Positions 33,552 through 42,040 are shown, counted from the stretch's first letter. The stretch is 64,000 bases of DNA from Sphingomonas sp. BK345 (GCF_014193845.1 NZ_JACHZX010000005.1:310001-374000); one strand, 5' to 3'. Made by a program: numbers and translations. The notes: generated by a model not told the origin, from the letters alone.

Positions 33552-33869
33552 ATGCCCGCCCGCAAACCCGATCGTCTCCGGACCACGCTCCGCTCCGCCG
33601 CGCTGCCCGCGCTGGCGGTGACGATCATGCTGTTCTTCGGCGCCTATGCGATCCTGGGTCCGAACGGCGTGCTCGCGCTGGGCGATTACAAGCGCCAGCT
33701 GGCCGCGCGCGAGCGGCAGTTCTCCGCGCTCGACGCGCGACGCGAGATGCTGCGCAATCGCGTCGCGCTGCTCGACCCGCGCCACGCCAATCCTGACATG
33801 GTCGATGAGCTCGTGCGCAAGGAACTCAACGTCGCGCATCCCGACGAGGTGATCGTCCCGCTGAAGTGA
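33552..33869 (+). CDS. ftsB: Cell division protein FtsB/DivIC
   Basis: 105 residues. A bitopic membrane protein of the divisome FtsQLB subcomplex. One N-terminal transmembrane helix (around 18-36: LPALAVTIMLFFGAYAIL) is followed by the periplasmic coiled-coil (LGDYKRQLAARERQFSALDARREMLRNRV...) and a short conserved tail. ATG 33552 and GTG 33525 are both possible starts; ATG gives the typical length. The downstream position to eno supports the assignment. Confidence 0.9.
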   Translation: MPARKPDRLRTTLRSAALPALAVTIMLFFGAYAILGPNGVLALGDYKRQLAARERQFSALDARREMLRNRVALLDPRHANPDMVDELVRKELNVAHPDEVIVPLK

Positions 33870-33916
33870 GGGGATGACGTCGTGAGGGTGACGGCAGGCT
33901 CACCCCGCAGCTGTAC

Positions 33917-34005
33917 GTTCCGGCGAAGGCCGGGGCTCATGTGGGTGACGATTGTGAGTCGTCACAGAGGGCGTCCCAACTGGGCCCCGGCCTTCGCCGG
34001 GGCGC
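33917..34005. repeat. Palindromic intergenic repeat, family 1, copy C
   Basis: Left arm ttccggcgaaggccggggct and right arm actgggccccggccttcgcc are inverted with a roughly 35-base centre holding gtgggtgacgat...gtcgtcac. It fills most of the gap between the convergent ftsB and hydrolase genes, where it could also act as a terminator. Confidence 0.75.
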
Positions 34006-34060
34006 ACAGCTTTATGAGAACAAGGGAGCGCTCCGAACAACTCGCGCTCGCCCTATGCTC

Positions 34061-34885
34061 TCACCTCCCCAGGAACGTCAGCAGGTCGCGCGTCAGGCGT
34101 TCGCCCTCGGTCGCGAACAGGCCGTGCGGGGCGCCGTCATATTCCACCAGCTGCGCGCCCTGTATACCGCGCGCCGCCTGCCGGGCGCTCGCGTCGATCG
34201 GCACCGTCTTGTCGCCCGTGCCGTGCAGCACCAGCGTCGGCACGCGGAAGGCGGGGAGGTCGCCGCGGAAGTCGGTGTGGCCGAAGCTCTCGGCGCATTT
34301 CAGCGTCGGTTGAAGCCCGGCCTGCATGGCCAGCCGCCACGCCCAGTCCAGCGTGGCCTCGCTGACCGGGCTGGTGACATAGCCTACCCCGAAGAAGTCC
34401 TTGAAGAAGGTGCGGAAGAAGTTCGGTCGATCCTTCAGGATGCCGTCGGCGATGCCCTGCAGCGTGTCCTCGGGCACGCCGTCGGGATTGTCGTCGGTCT
34501 TGAGCATATAGGGCACGACCGAGCTGATCAGCGCCGCCGATATCACGCCCTTGCCGTCGTAGCGCGACTGGTAGCGCGCCACCTCACCGCCGCCCATCGA
34601 GAAGCCGACCAGCGTGACGTCCTGGGTCGCGCCGGCGGCCTCGAGCACGTCGTTCAGGTCGTCGGTGAGCGTGTCATAATCGTAGCCGCTCCACGGCTGG
34701 CCCGAGCGGCCGAAGCCGCGGCGGTCATAGGCGATCGCGCGGAAGCCGGCGTCGGCCAGCGCCTTCATCTGCGGGTCCCAGCTGTCAGACGAGAGCGGCC
34801 AGCCGTGGATCAGCACCACGGGCCGGCCCTCGCCCCAGTCCTTGACGTACAGGTCGGTGCCGTCGCGCGTCTTCACGTAGGGCAT
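34061..34885 (-). CDS. Alpha/beta hydrolase (non-heme chloroperoxidase/esterase type)
   Basis: 274 residues. The lipase box reads GFSMGGGE (nucleophile Ser about residue 96), the acid lies in VLHGTGDKTVP, and the His in GAPHGLF. HGWPLSSDSWDP at the oxyanion side and YDRRGFGRSGQPW are hallmarks of the cofactor-free chloroperoxidase/arylesterase group. Cytoplasmic, no signal. Physiological substrate unknown; such proteins are usually esterases. Stands alone between the repeat and aroB. Confidence 0.88.
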   Translation of the reverse strand: MPYVKTRDGTDLYVKDWGEGRPVVLIHGWPLSSDSWDPQMKALADAGFRAIAYDRRGFGRSGQPWSGYDYDTLTDDLNDVLEAAGATQDVTLVGFSMGGGEVARYQSRYDGKGVISAALISSVVPYMLKTDDNPDGVPEDTLQGIADGILKDRPNFFRTFFKDFFGVGYVTSPVSEATLDWAWRLAMQAGLQPTLKCAESFGHTDFRGDLPAFRVPTLVLHGTGDKTVPIDASARQAARGIQGAQLVEYDGAPHGLFATEGERLTRDLLTFLGR

Positions 34886-34943
34886 GGGCTCGTTCCTTCA
34901 GAAACTAAGCCACGTTAACCGCCGCGCCGCGGCCCCGTTCCGC

Positions 34944-36113
34944 TCAGTCGGTCGCACCCACGGCAGTGCTCACCGCGGTGCGCGGCTGCGCGGCGAGGAA
35001 CGCCTCCACCTCGCCGAGCGCCACGTCGCGATCGAGATAGGTCTGGCCGATGCCGCGCGCGAGCAGGAAGGGCAGGGTGCCCGCCTCCATCTTCTTGTCG
35101 TGTCGCATATGCTCGACCAGTCGCTCGGCCGGCGCGTCGATGCCCGCCGCGGCGAGCCCGTCGGGTAGGCCGCTGGTGCGCCAGTGCGCCGCCACGCGCT
35201 CGGCATCGCTCGTGGAGCAACGCCCGGTCGCGGCCGAGAAGGCGAAGGCGAGCGCGCAACCCGCGGCGACCGCCTCGCCGTGAAGCAGCCGGTCGGAGAA
35301 ACCCGCCTCCGCCTCCAACGCGTGGCCGAAGGTGTGACCGAGGTTGAGCAAGGCGCGGCGGCCGTTGGTCTCGTGCTCGTCCGCGGCGACGATCCGCGCC
35401 TTGGCGGCGACCGCGTGCGCGATGGCGTGGGTGCGCGCCGCCGGGTCGCCCGCGAGCAGCGCGGCGCCGTGGCGCTCGCACCAGGCGAAGAAATCGGCGT
35501 CGTCGATCAGCCCGTACTTCACCACCTCGGCGTAGCCGGCGCGGACCTGTCGTGCGGGCAAGGTGTCGAGCACGTCGGGGTCGATCAGCACGAGGCGGGG
35601 CTGGTGGAAGGCGCCGATCAGGTTCTTGCCCGCGCGCGCGTTGATCCCGGTCTTGCCGCCGACCGACGAATCGACCTGTGCCAGCAAGGTGGTCGGGATC
35701 TGGACGAAGCGGCAGCCGCGCTTGAGGATCGCGCTGGCGAACCCGACCAGGTCGCCGATCACCCCGCCGCCCAGCGCCACGACATGGTCGCCGCGCTCGA
35801 CTCCGAGCGCGAGCAGCTGGTCGGTCAGTTTCTCGAGTGTGGCCCAGCTCTTCGACGCCTCGCCGGCGGGGAGCACGATCGAGCGATGCCCGACCCCGAC
35901 CGAGTCGAGCGCGCCCCCCAGCGCGGCGAGATGGTCGGCGACGTTGACGTCGGCGACGATTACGAGCGGACGCCGACCCGCCAGCGGCGCGAGCCACTCG
36001 CCGGCGCGGGTCAGCAGGCCGGGCTCGATCACCACGTCATAGCTGCGCTCGCCGAGCCGCACGGGGACGGTGGCGCCCCGGCCAGACTGCTTGCCGGTCT
36101 GTTCGATACTCAT
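34944..36113 (-). CDS. aroB: 3-dehydroquinate synthase
   Basis: Converts 3-deoxy-D-arabino-heptulosonate 7-phosphate to 3-dehydroquinate, the second step of the shikimate pathway, using NAD and a metal. The glycine-rich NAD motif ALGGGVIGDLVGF, QIPTTLLAQVDSSVGGKTGI, the metal ligand region EVVKYGLIDD, and NLGHTFGHALEAE are all present. ATG 36113 gives 389 residues and overlaps the aroK stop by four bases; a long open frame further upstream is the shadow of aroK. Confidence 0.96.
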   Translation of the reverse strand: MSIEQTGKQSGRGATVPVRLGERSYDVVIEPGLLTRAGEWLAPLAGRRPLVIVADVNVADHLAALGGALDSVGVGHRSIVLPAGEASKSWATLEKLTDQLLALGVERGDHVVALGGGVIGDLVGFASAILKRGCRFVQIPTTLLAQVDSSVGGKTGINARAGKNLIGAFHQPRLVLIDPDVLDTLPARQVRAGYAEVVKYGLIDDADFFAWCERHGAALLAGDPAARTHAIAHAVAAKARIVAADEHETNGRRALLNLGHTFGHALEAEAGFSDRLLHGEAVAAGCALAFAFSAATGRCSTSDAERVAAHWRTSGLPDGLAAAGIDAPAERLVEHMRHDKKMEAGTLPFLLARGIGQTYLDRDVALGEVEAFLAAQPRTAVSTAVGATD

Positions 36114-36661
36114 CTGCCCAGGGCCTCCAGGATCGCGCGCACGGTCGTCTCGTGCGGGGCGTTGGCGCTGGCGACGCGAAGATGCGCCAGCGCGTAGAGC
36201 GGGTTGCGGACGGCGGCGAGGTCGCGCAGTACCGCGGCCGGGTCGCGCCCGCGCAGCAGCGGGCGGGTGTCGCGGCGACGCACGCGCTCGGCCAGCACCT
36301 CCACCGGCGCGTCGAGCCAGATCGCCAGCGCCTCGGCCAGGATCAGCGCGCGCGTCTCGTCGTTGACGAAGGCGCCGCCCCCGGTCGCGATCACCTTCGG
36401 ACGACCGTCGATCAGGCGCTGGATCACGCGGCGCTCGCCGTCGCGGAAATAGGCCTCGCCGAACTGCGCGAAGATGTCGCTGATCGACATGCCCGCGGCG
36501 ATCTCGATCTCGGTGTCGGCGTCGACGAAGGGCAGGCCGAGCCGCGTCGCCAGTCGGCGCCCGACGGTGGACTTGCCCGCGCCCATCAGTCCGACCAGCA
36601 CGATCGGCTGACCGATCCAGGCGGCTCCTCGTTCGCGCGGGGCAGGCGGGCTTTGCAACAT
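36110..36661 (-). CDS. aroK: Shikimate kinase
   Basis: Phosphorylates shikimate at the 3-position. The P-loop GLMGAGKSTVGR, the shikimate-binding DADTEIE and GEAYFRDGERRVI, and the central VIATGGGAF motif match the family; the lid region is in RRRDTRPLLRGRDP. 183 residues. First gene of aroK-aroB, coupled by a 4-base overlap. Divergent from the 45-residue membrane peptide. Confidence 0.96.
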   Translation of the reverse strand: MLQSPPAPRERGAAWIGQPIVLVGLMGAGKSTVGRRLATRLGLPFVDADTEIEIAAGMSISDIFAQFGEAYFRDGERRVIQRLIDGRPKVIATGGGAFVNDETRALILAEALAIWLDAPVEVLAERVRRRDTRPLLRGRDPAAVLRDLAAVRNPLYALAHLRVASANAPHETTVRAILEALGR

Positions 36662-36758
36662 CGTCGGCAGGGCTATACAGCGCCTTCATGCCCCGGCAAC
36701 AGCGTGCGCGCCGCGCGCTTCTCCCGGGGCGGTTGGGCGCGTGCGCGATGGGGTATCC

Positions 36759-36896
36759 ATGTCTCGGTTGATCGTCTCGGTGGTGGTGTTGCTGGTGATC
36801 GTGCTCGGCGCCCTGTTCTTCCTCGCCGGGCGCGCGACCGAGCAGCCGACGACGCGGGTCGAGAAGGCGGTCGAGCTTGGCAACCTCGCGAACTAG
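36759..36896 (+). CDS. 45-residue small membrane protein
   Basis: A short gene (46 codons including stop) with one strong transmembrane helix: after MSRLIVSV the hydrophobic core VVLLVIVLGALFFLAG spans the bilayer, then a soluble, charged tail ending VELGNLAN. It is credible because the frame is clean, the helix is well formed, and the next gene's TTG start (36877) overlaps its end by 20 bases, which suggests coupling. Family and function are unknown. Confidence 0.65.
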   Translation: MSRLIVSVVVLLVIVLGALFFLAGRATEQPTTRVEKAVELGNLAN

Positions 36897-38658
36897 GCGC
36901 GCGCTCGTCGCGGGCGCCGCGGCGCTCGCGATCGGTGCCGCCGCTGCGGCGCAGCAGAGCCCCGAATCGCTGCTGCCGCCCGGTTTCGGCGACAACGCGT
37001 CGACGCCCACGCCATCTCCGGCGCCCTCGGCGGCCGCAGCCGCGTCGGCCGCGCCGGGCGCGGTACCCGCGACCGCGCCGCGCGTCACGGCGACCACCCC
37101 GGCAGGCCCGCTGCCGCCGCTCCCGCCGCTGTCGATGCCGACGCCGGGTGCGACGCCCACGCCGGCTGCACCGCGCTACGAAATGCCCGCCTTCGCGCGG
37201 CGGTCGCTCGGGCAGCTTGGCCCCAGCGACAGTTTCGCCGCCGACGCCTTCGCCGGGGCCGATGGCCGCTATCTCGAGCGACTGATGCGGCGGCTGTCGG
37301 CGCCGCTGCCGTCGCGCTGGCTCCAGATCGCGCTGCGGCGGCTGCTCGCCGCAGAGTTGGTCACGCCCGCGCACGTCAACGGCGCCGACTTCGCCGCCGA
37401 GCGCGCCTGGCTGCTGCTGCGCATGGGCGAGTCGGTCACCGCGCGCGCCGTGGCGCAGTCGGTCGATCTCGACCGAGTCACCCCCAAGCTGCGCCAAGTG
37501 TGGATGCAGGCCGCGCTCGCTTCCGCCGACCCCGCCGCGCTGTGCGCGCTGGCGCCGGGCGCGGGCGACAGCGAGCGCGGCTGGATCGTCGCGCGCGCGA
37601 TGTGTGCCGGCCTGACCGGCACCGGCAAGACCCAGCCGCTACTCGCCGACATCCGCCGCCGCCGCGTCGCCACCGGCATCGACCTGCAACTCGCGCAGAA
37701 GGTGATGGGGGCGGGGCTAGACAGCCGGCAGGCGATCACGATCGAGTGGGCGCCGGTGACTCAGCTCACCGCGTGGCGCTTCGGCCTCGCCACCGCCACC
37801 GGCGTGGCGGTGCCGGCCGATCTCTACGACACGGTAGGCCCACAGGTGACCGCATGGCGCGCGCTCGCGCCGGCGATCCCGCTCGCCGAGCGTGCCGCAG
37901 TCGCCGACCGGGCGGCGGCGATGGGCGCGCTGTCGTCCGCAGCGCTGGTCGACCTCTACTCGGCGCTGGCCGACGGCGACGACGTGCCCGCCCCGCTGGC
38001 GCGTACCGCCAACGACCTGCGCGATGCCTATGTCGGCGACAGCCTCGACACGCGGCTGGGCGCGATGGCGCGGCTGTGGGACGCGGCCGAGACGCCGGCG
38101 GCGCGCTATGGTCGGCTGATCCTCACCGCGCGCGCCGCGGCGCGGCTGCTGCCGGCGGGCGAGGTGGAGCAGGCCGACCGGCTGGTCGCCTCCATGCTGA
38201 GTGCGGGGCTGGACCGCACCGCGCAACGCTGGCGCGGCCACGTCCGCGCCGGCAGCGACGCCTGGGCGATGCTGCTGCTGGCTGATCCCGACGGCGGCGC
38301 GCGCGGTGCCAACCCGCGCGACTATGCCCCGAGTGGAGCGAATGCCGAGCGCAAGAAGCAGCTGTTCTTCGCCGCGCTCGCCGGCCTTGGCGAGGTGCCT
38401 GCCGCCGACCTGGCAGACGAGGGCGAGCGCTTCGGCGTGCCGGTCACGCGCGCCGACAGCTGGACGAGCGCGCTCGACCGGGCGGTGGCGGCGCGCCAGC
38501 AGGGCACCGTGTTGTTGCTCGTTGCGGTCGGTCTGCAGGCGCGCGGCTGGGAGACGGTGCCCGCGGCATCGCTCTACCGCGTCGTCGCGGCGCTGCGCGC
38601 GGTCGGGCTCGACGGCGAGGCGCGGATGATCGCGGCCGAGGCGATCGCGCGGCTCTGA
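36877..38658 (+). CDS. Large exported protein of unknown function
   Basis: 593 residues. A signal peptide opens it (ATSRTRRALVAGAAALAIGAAAAAQQ). A Pro/Thr/Ser/Ala-rich linker (around 30-105) leads to an all-helical body (around 110-593) rich in Ala and Leu, with repeated helical-pair character (for example WLQIALRRLLAAELV, ADRLVASMLSAGL), as in TPR- or HEAT-like scaffolds. No catalytic motif is visible. Start TTG 36877 with AGGCGG upstream. Its stop overlaps the xerD start (TGATG), so it lies in an operon with xerD. Likely a periplasmic scaffold; uncertain. Confidence 0.75.
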   Translation: MATSRTRRALVAGAAALAIGAAAAAQQSPESLLPPGFGDNASTPTPSPAPSAAAAASAAPGAVPATAPRVTATTPAGPLPPLPPLSMPTPGATPTPAAPRYEMPAFARRSLGQLGPSDSFAADAFAGADGRYLERLMRRLSAPLPSRWLQIALRRLLAAELVTPAHVNGADFAAERAWLLLRMGESVTARAVAQSVDLDRVTPKLRQVWMQAALASADPAALCALAPGAGDSERGWIVARAMCAGLTGTGKTQPLLADIRRRRVATGIDLQLAQKVMGAGLDSRQAITIEWAPVTQLTAWRFGLATATGVAVPADLYDTVGPQVTAWRALAPAIPLAERAAVADRAAAMGALSSAALVDLYSALADGDDVPAPLARTANDLRDAYVGDSLDTRLGAMARLWDAAETPAARYGRLILTARAAARLLPAGEVEQADRLVASMLSAGLDRTAQRWRGHVRAGSDAWAMLLLADPDGGARGANPRDYAPSGANAERKKQLFFAALAGLGEVPAADLADEGERFGVPVTRADSWTSALDRAVAARQQGTVLLLVAVGLQARGWETVPAASLYRVVAALRAVGLDGEARMIAAEAIARL

Positions 38659-39593
38659 TGGCCGGGCGCGGGCTCACGACCGGGGCGGGCGCCTCGGGCG
38701 AGGACCGGCAGGCGATCGAGCGCTTTCTCGAGATGCTCGCGGCGCAAGCCGGGGCAGCGGCGAACACGCTCGCCGCCTATCGCCGGGACCTCGCGCTGGC
38801 GTCCGGGGCGCTCGACGGCGGCCTGGCGCGCGCCGATGCCGCCGCGCTGGGCCGGCTCGCCGACGGCTGGACCGCGCTCGCCAGCGCGAGTGTCGCGCGC
38901 AAAGCCTCTGCCCTCCGGCGGTTCTTCGCCTTTCTCGCGGAAGAGGGCGCGCGCCCCGACGATCCCTCGCCGGCGCTGCCGCGTCCGGCGACGCGTCGCG
39001 CGCTGCCGCGCACGTTGAGCCACGCCGACGTCGACCGGCTGTTCGCCGCGATCGCCGAGCGACTCGCGCGCGATCCCGTGATCCCGACCGACTTGCGGCT
39101 GGCCGCGCTGATCGAGCTGCTCTACGGCTCGGGGCTGCGCGCGAGCGAGCTGGTGTCGCTGCCGCGCAACGCGATCCATCCCGACCGGCCGTTCCTGATC
39201 CTGCGCGGTAAGGGCGGCAAGGAGCGGCTGGTGCCCTTGTCCGATCGCGCGCGCGCCGCGGTGGCAGCGTGGCGCGCGCATGTCGCGAGCGACCGCGCCT
39301 TCCTGTTCCCCTCGGGGGCGACTCACCTCTCGCGCGTGCGGCTGTTCCAGCTGGTGCGCGCGCTCGCCGCGGAAGCGGGGATCCCGCCCGATCGGATCAG
39401 CCCGCACGTGCTGCGCCACGCCTTCGCGACTCACCTGCTGGAGGGCGGCGCCGACCTGCGTGCGCTCCAGACGATGCTGGGCCATGCCGATATCGCCACC
39501 ACCGAGATCTACACGCATGTCGACAGCAGCCGGCTGGTCGAGCTGGTCAACGAGCGGCACCCGCTCGTTGACGCGTTGCGTCACCGCGACTAG
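38658..39593 (+). CDS. xerD: Tyrosine recombinase XerD
   Basis: 311 residues. Resolves chromosome dimers at dif with XerC and FtsK. The N-terminal SAM-like core-binding domain (around 15-110) precedes the catalytic domain. The active-site set is visible: Arg in YGSGLRASELVSLP, Lys in GKGGKERLVPL, His and Arg in HVLRHAFATHLLEGG, a further His in MLGHADIATTEIYTH and the nucleophile Tyr in the same block. The C-terminal IYTHVDSSRLVELVNERHPL fits XerD better than XerC. ATG overlaps the preceding stop (TGATG). Confidence 0.92.
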   Translation: MAGRGLTTGAGASGEDRQAIERFLEMLAAQAGAAANTLAAYRRDLALASGALDGGLARADAAALGRLADGWTALASASVARKASALRRFFAFLAEEGARPDDPSPALPRPATRRALPRTLSHADVDRLFAAIAERLARDPVIPTDLRLAALIELLYGSGLRASELVSLPRNAIHPDRPFLILRGKGGKERLVPLSDRARAAVAAWRAHVASDRAFLFPSGATHLSRVRLFQLVRALAAEAGIPPDRISPHVLRHAFATHLLEGGADLRALQTMLGHADIATTEIYTHVDSSRLVELVNERHPLVDALRHRD

Positions 39594-39602
39594 CTGCGGC
39601 CG

Positions 39603-40553
39603 ATGCCTAGTTTCCTCGACTTCGAGAAGCCCATCGCCGAGCTGCAGGCGCGCATCGACGAGCTGCGCGACACCGGTGACGCGGGCGCGATCGACATCTC
39701 CGCGGAGATCGCCAAGCTCCAGGCCAAGTCCGACAAGCAGCTCAAGGATACCTTCGCCAAGCTGACGCCGTGGCAGAAGACCCAGGTGGCGCGGCATCCC
39801 GAGCGCCCGCACTTCCGCCACTATGTCGCCGGGCTGTTCGACGAGTTCCTGCCACTCGCCGGAGACCGCGCGTTCGGCGACGACCAGGCGATCCTCGGCG
39901 GTTTCGCGACCTTTCGCGGCCAGCGCGTCATGGTGCTCGGCCATGAGAAGGGCGACGATACCGCCAGTCGGCTCAAGCACAATTTCGGCATGGGCAAGCC
40001 CGAGGGCTATCGCAAGGCGATCCGGCTGATGGAACTGGCAGATCGGTTCGGGCTGCCGGTGGTGACGCTGGTTGACACCTCGGGTGCCTTCCCTGGCATC
40101 CAGGCGGAGGAGCGCGGCCAGGCCGAGGCGATCGCGCGCTCGACCGAGGCGTGTCTCGCGCTCGGCGTGCCGCTGGTCGCGTCGATCGTCGGCGAGGGCG
40201 GCTCGGGCGGCGCGATCGCGCTCGCCAGCGGCAACCGCGTGCTGATGTTCGAGCATGCGGTCTACTCGGTGATCTCGCCGGAAGGGTGCGCCTCGATCCT
40301 GTGGCGCACCGCCGATCGCGCCCCCGATGCCGCCGAGGCGATGAAGGTCACCGCGCAAGATCTGAAGGGATTGGGCGTGATCGACTCGATCGTCCCCGAG
40401 CCGCTCGGCGGCGCGCACCGCGACCCCGCGGGCGCGATCCGCGCGCTGGGCGATTCGATCGAGCGCGCGCTCGCCGAGCTGACGCCGCTGACGCCGGGGG
40501 CGCTGCGCCAGGATCGGCGCGACAAATTCCTGCGTATGGGCCGGCTGAGCTGA
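39603..40553 (+). CDS. accA: Acetyl-CoA carboxylase carboxyltransferase subunit alpha
   Basis: 316 residues. With AccD it transfers the carboxyl group from biotin to acetyl-CoA, making malonyl-CoA for fatty acid synthesis. The family opening SFLDFEKPIAELQARI, GHEKGDDTASRLKHNFGMGKPEGYRKAIRL core (quoted in part), SIVGEGGSGGAIAL and ISPEGCASILWR are all present. ATG 39603 lies nine bases after the xerD stop, without a strong ribosome site, so it may depend on upstream translation. Confidence 0.97.
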   Translation: MPSFLDFEKPIAELQARIDELRDTGDAGAIDISAEIAKLQAKSDKQLKDTFAKLTPWQKTQVARHPERPHFRHYVAGLFDEFLPLAGDRAFGDDQAILGGFATFRGQRVMVLGHEKGDDTASRLKHNFGMGKPEGYRKAIRLMELADRFGLPVVTLVDTSGAFPGIQAEERGQAEAIARSTEACLALGVPLVASIVGEGGSGGAIALASGNRVLMFEHAVYSVISPEGCASILWRTADRAPDAAEAMKVTAQDLKGLGVIDSIVPEPLGGAHRDPAGAIRALGDSIERALAELTPLTPGALRQDRRDKFLRMGRLS

Positions 40554-40603
40554 GGCTTGGCGCCCGATCAGGGAGAAAAAAGGCTTCGCCTGCAACCTGC
40601 TCC

Positions 40604-40630
40604 GTCATCCTGAAACGAGGTCAGGGTGAC
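40604..40630. terminator. Hairpin after accA, related to repeat family 2
   Basis: gtcatcctga (40604-40613) pairs with tcagggtgac (40621-40630) apart from one T-G, with a 7-base loop. It starts 51 bases after the accA stop. Its outer gtcatcctga matches the arm of the repeat at 60818, so it looks like a single family-2 arm now placed as a possible terminator. Confidence 0.5.
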
Positions 40631-40708
40631 TCCGGTGTGAGGCTGTGCGCGTCACTGACTCGAGGGTAGTCGCAGCAGCAGGATCACGGCGCCCGCGGAT
40701 CGAACAAG

Positions 40709-40740
40709 AAAAAGGCGACGGGACCGAGGTCCCGCCGCCC
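40709..40740 (-). terminator. Rho-independent terminator of the first Flp pilin
   Basis: On the minus strand the stem gggcggcgggacc/ggtcccgtcgcc (one mismatch) with a short loop is followed directly by TTTTT, opposite the run of A at 40709-40713. Placed 24 bases past the flp stop; textbook form. Confidence 0.85.
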
Positions 40741-40764
40741 TTCATACAATGATGGACCAGCGGA

Positions 40765-40932
40765 TTACGCGTTGGCCATCTTGCTCGTCGTGGTGCTGAA
40801 GGTGTTGTTCAGCTGGTTGCCCAGGCCCTTCATCGCACTGATGGCGGCGACGGCGACCAGCGCGGCGATCAGGCCGTACTCGATCGCGGTGGCGGCCTTG
40901 TTGTTCTTCAGGAAAGCGCGAATCTTCTGCAT
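40765..40932 (-). CDS. Flp family type IVb pilin (first copy)
   Basis: 55 residues, too short for many gene callers but clear. MQKIRAFLKNNKAATAIEYG contains the prepilin peptidase site before ATAIEYG, with the invariant Glu at +5, then the hydrophobic helix LIAALVAVAAISAM. The residue before the cleavage site is Ala, not the common Gly. A GGAG seven bases upstream of ATG 40932 supports the start and a terminator follows. Flp pilins polymerise into Tad-type adhesive pili, but no tad/cpa assembly genes lie in this window. Confidence 0.9.
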   Translation of the reverse strand: MQKIRAFLKNNKAATAIEYGLIAALVAVAAISAMKGLGNQLNNTFSTTTSKMANA

Positions 40933-41082
40933 GTCGATCTCCGAGACAAATTGGCTTCAGTTACCCGGCCGATGAGCCTCTGAGGCTCCAGCGATGTCCG
41001 GTGTAGCTGCGGCACGGTTGAGAAACACTTAAGCCTGTTCCTATGATTTCAGAATTTCAGGCAGGTTAGTTGAGATCTTGTC

Positions 41083-41292
41083 TCAGCGGCCGACGAGAAG
41101 GTTGGTCGACACGGTGGTGAGGACGTCACTCAGCGCGGTGGAGACGCGGCCGAGCCCCGCGGCGATCGTCAGCGCGACGGCGGCGAGGATGAGGGCATAT
41201 TCCACCGCCGTCGCGCCGCGGTCGTCGCGGCCGAGTCGCGAGAAGAGCGGGCGTCGGGTGCGAGGGCGTGCCATGGCGCGATCGTAGCGCAT
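41083..41292 (-). CDS. Flp family type IVb pilin (second copy)
   Basis: 69 residues from ATG 41292, or 63 from ATG 41274. A basic leader (RPRTRRPLFSRLGRDDR) precedes GATAVEYALILAAVALTIAAG, giving the Gly|ATAxEY prepilin site and the pilin helix. It differs from the first copy in leader length and tail, so the two are not a recent duplication. They lie 150 bases apart on the same strand but neither start shows a strong ribosome site here. Could be a minor pilin or pseudopilin (TadE-like partners absent). Confidence 0.8.
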   Translation of the reverse strand: MRYDRAMARPRTRRPLFSRLGRDDRGATAVEYALILAAVALTIAAGLGRVSTALSDVLTTVSTNLLVGR

Positions 41293-41313
41293 GGATGGTT
41301 AAGGATCGGTTCG

Positions 41314-41733
41314 ATGACGATGCTGGTGGTCGCCGCGGCGCTGATCGACCCGGCAGGACGCTGCCTGATGCAGCAGCGTCCGGTCGACAAGCGGCACGGC
41401 GGCTTGTGGGAGTTTCCGGGCGGCAAGGTCGAGCCGGGCGAGGCGCCCGTGGACGCGCTGGTGCGCGAGCTCGCCGAGGAGCTCGCCATCGCGGTGTCGC
41501 CCACGGCGCTCGCGCCGCTGTCCTTCGCCGCCGATGCCGCGCCCGGCGCGCGTCCGCTGGTGATGCTGCTCTACGTCGCGCGCGCCTGGTCGGGTGAGCC
41601 GTGCCCGCTCGCCGCGGCGGCGCTGCGCTGGGACGTGCCCGCCGCGCTCGCCGCGCTGTCGATGCCCCCGGTCGACGTGCCGCTGCTCGCCGCGCTGCGC
41701 GAGTCGCTTGCCCGCGGCGACGCGCTGGCCTAG
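41314..41733 (+). CDS. mutT: MutT-like NUDIX 8-oxo-dGTP diphosphatase
   Basis: 139 residues. Sanitises oxidised nucleotides such as 8-oxo-dGTP. The NUDIX box (around 35-57) runs from GGKVEPGEAPVDAL to VRELAEELAI, giving G-x5-E-x7-R-E-L-x-E-E. WEFPGGKVEPGE directly before it is typical of MutT. The C-terminal half is shorter and Ala-rich. Start at 41314, AAGGATCGG-like sequence upstream. The cobalamin riboswitch begins just 12 bases after its stop. Confidence 0.9.
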   Translation: MTMLVVAAALIDPAGRCLMQQRPVDKRHGGLWEFPGGKVEPGEAPVDALVRELAEELAIAVSPTALAPLSFAADAAPGARPLVMLLYVARAWSGEPCPLAAAALRWDVPAALAALSMPPVDVPLLAALRESLARGDALA

Positions 41734-41744
41734 GGGCGCCGACG

Positions 41745-41915
41745 CGACAGGTTCCCCGCGAGGGGAAGTAAGAGGGAAGCCGGTAGCTTGGCTGCGATCC
41801 GGCGCTGCCCCCGCAACTGTGACCGGCGAGCCCTCTCCCGCGCGTGCCACTGGACCGATGGTCCGGGAAGGCCGGAGCCGGGGCACTGACCCGGGAGCCA
41901 GGAGACCTGCCCGTC
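41745..41915 (+). ncRNA. Cobalamin riboswitch
   Basis: Leader RNA that binds adenosyl- or methylcobalamin. Conserved blocks in order: gcgacaggttcccc, aagagggaagccggt, the core gctgcccccgcaactgt, the tcccgcgcgtgccactg segment, the gggaaggc stem, and the B12 box agccaggagacctgcc at the 3' end. It lies just upstream of btuB on the same strand and is expected to shut off the transport operon when B12 is plentiful. About 125 bases remain to the btuB start for the expression platform, which is not resolved. Confidence 0.93.
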
Positions 41916-42040
41916 GCGGTTGTCCTTCGCGCGGACGGGGTGTGCCGGGCGATCGAGGTCTTGTCCTCGCGTGACGACGATCGGGCGGCAGTGCCGCGGC
42001 ACGGGGCCGCGCGTCCGCCCGCGACCGTGTGGGGGGAGAC

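Noticed and set aside
36114..37160. Upstream extension of aroB to 37160
   Set aside because: It runs antiparallel or out of frame through aroK and the secreted-protein gene. AroB's conserved start is at 36113.
38658..39593. Integron or mobile-element integrase
   Set aside because: The recombinase matches XerD in length and C-terminal motif and lies among housekeeping genes. No att sites or cassettes are seen.
42029..42040. GTG at 42029 as the btuB start
   Set aside because: It would place the GGGGGAG ribosome site inside the gene. GTG 42041 has that site directly upstream and begins the signal peptide.
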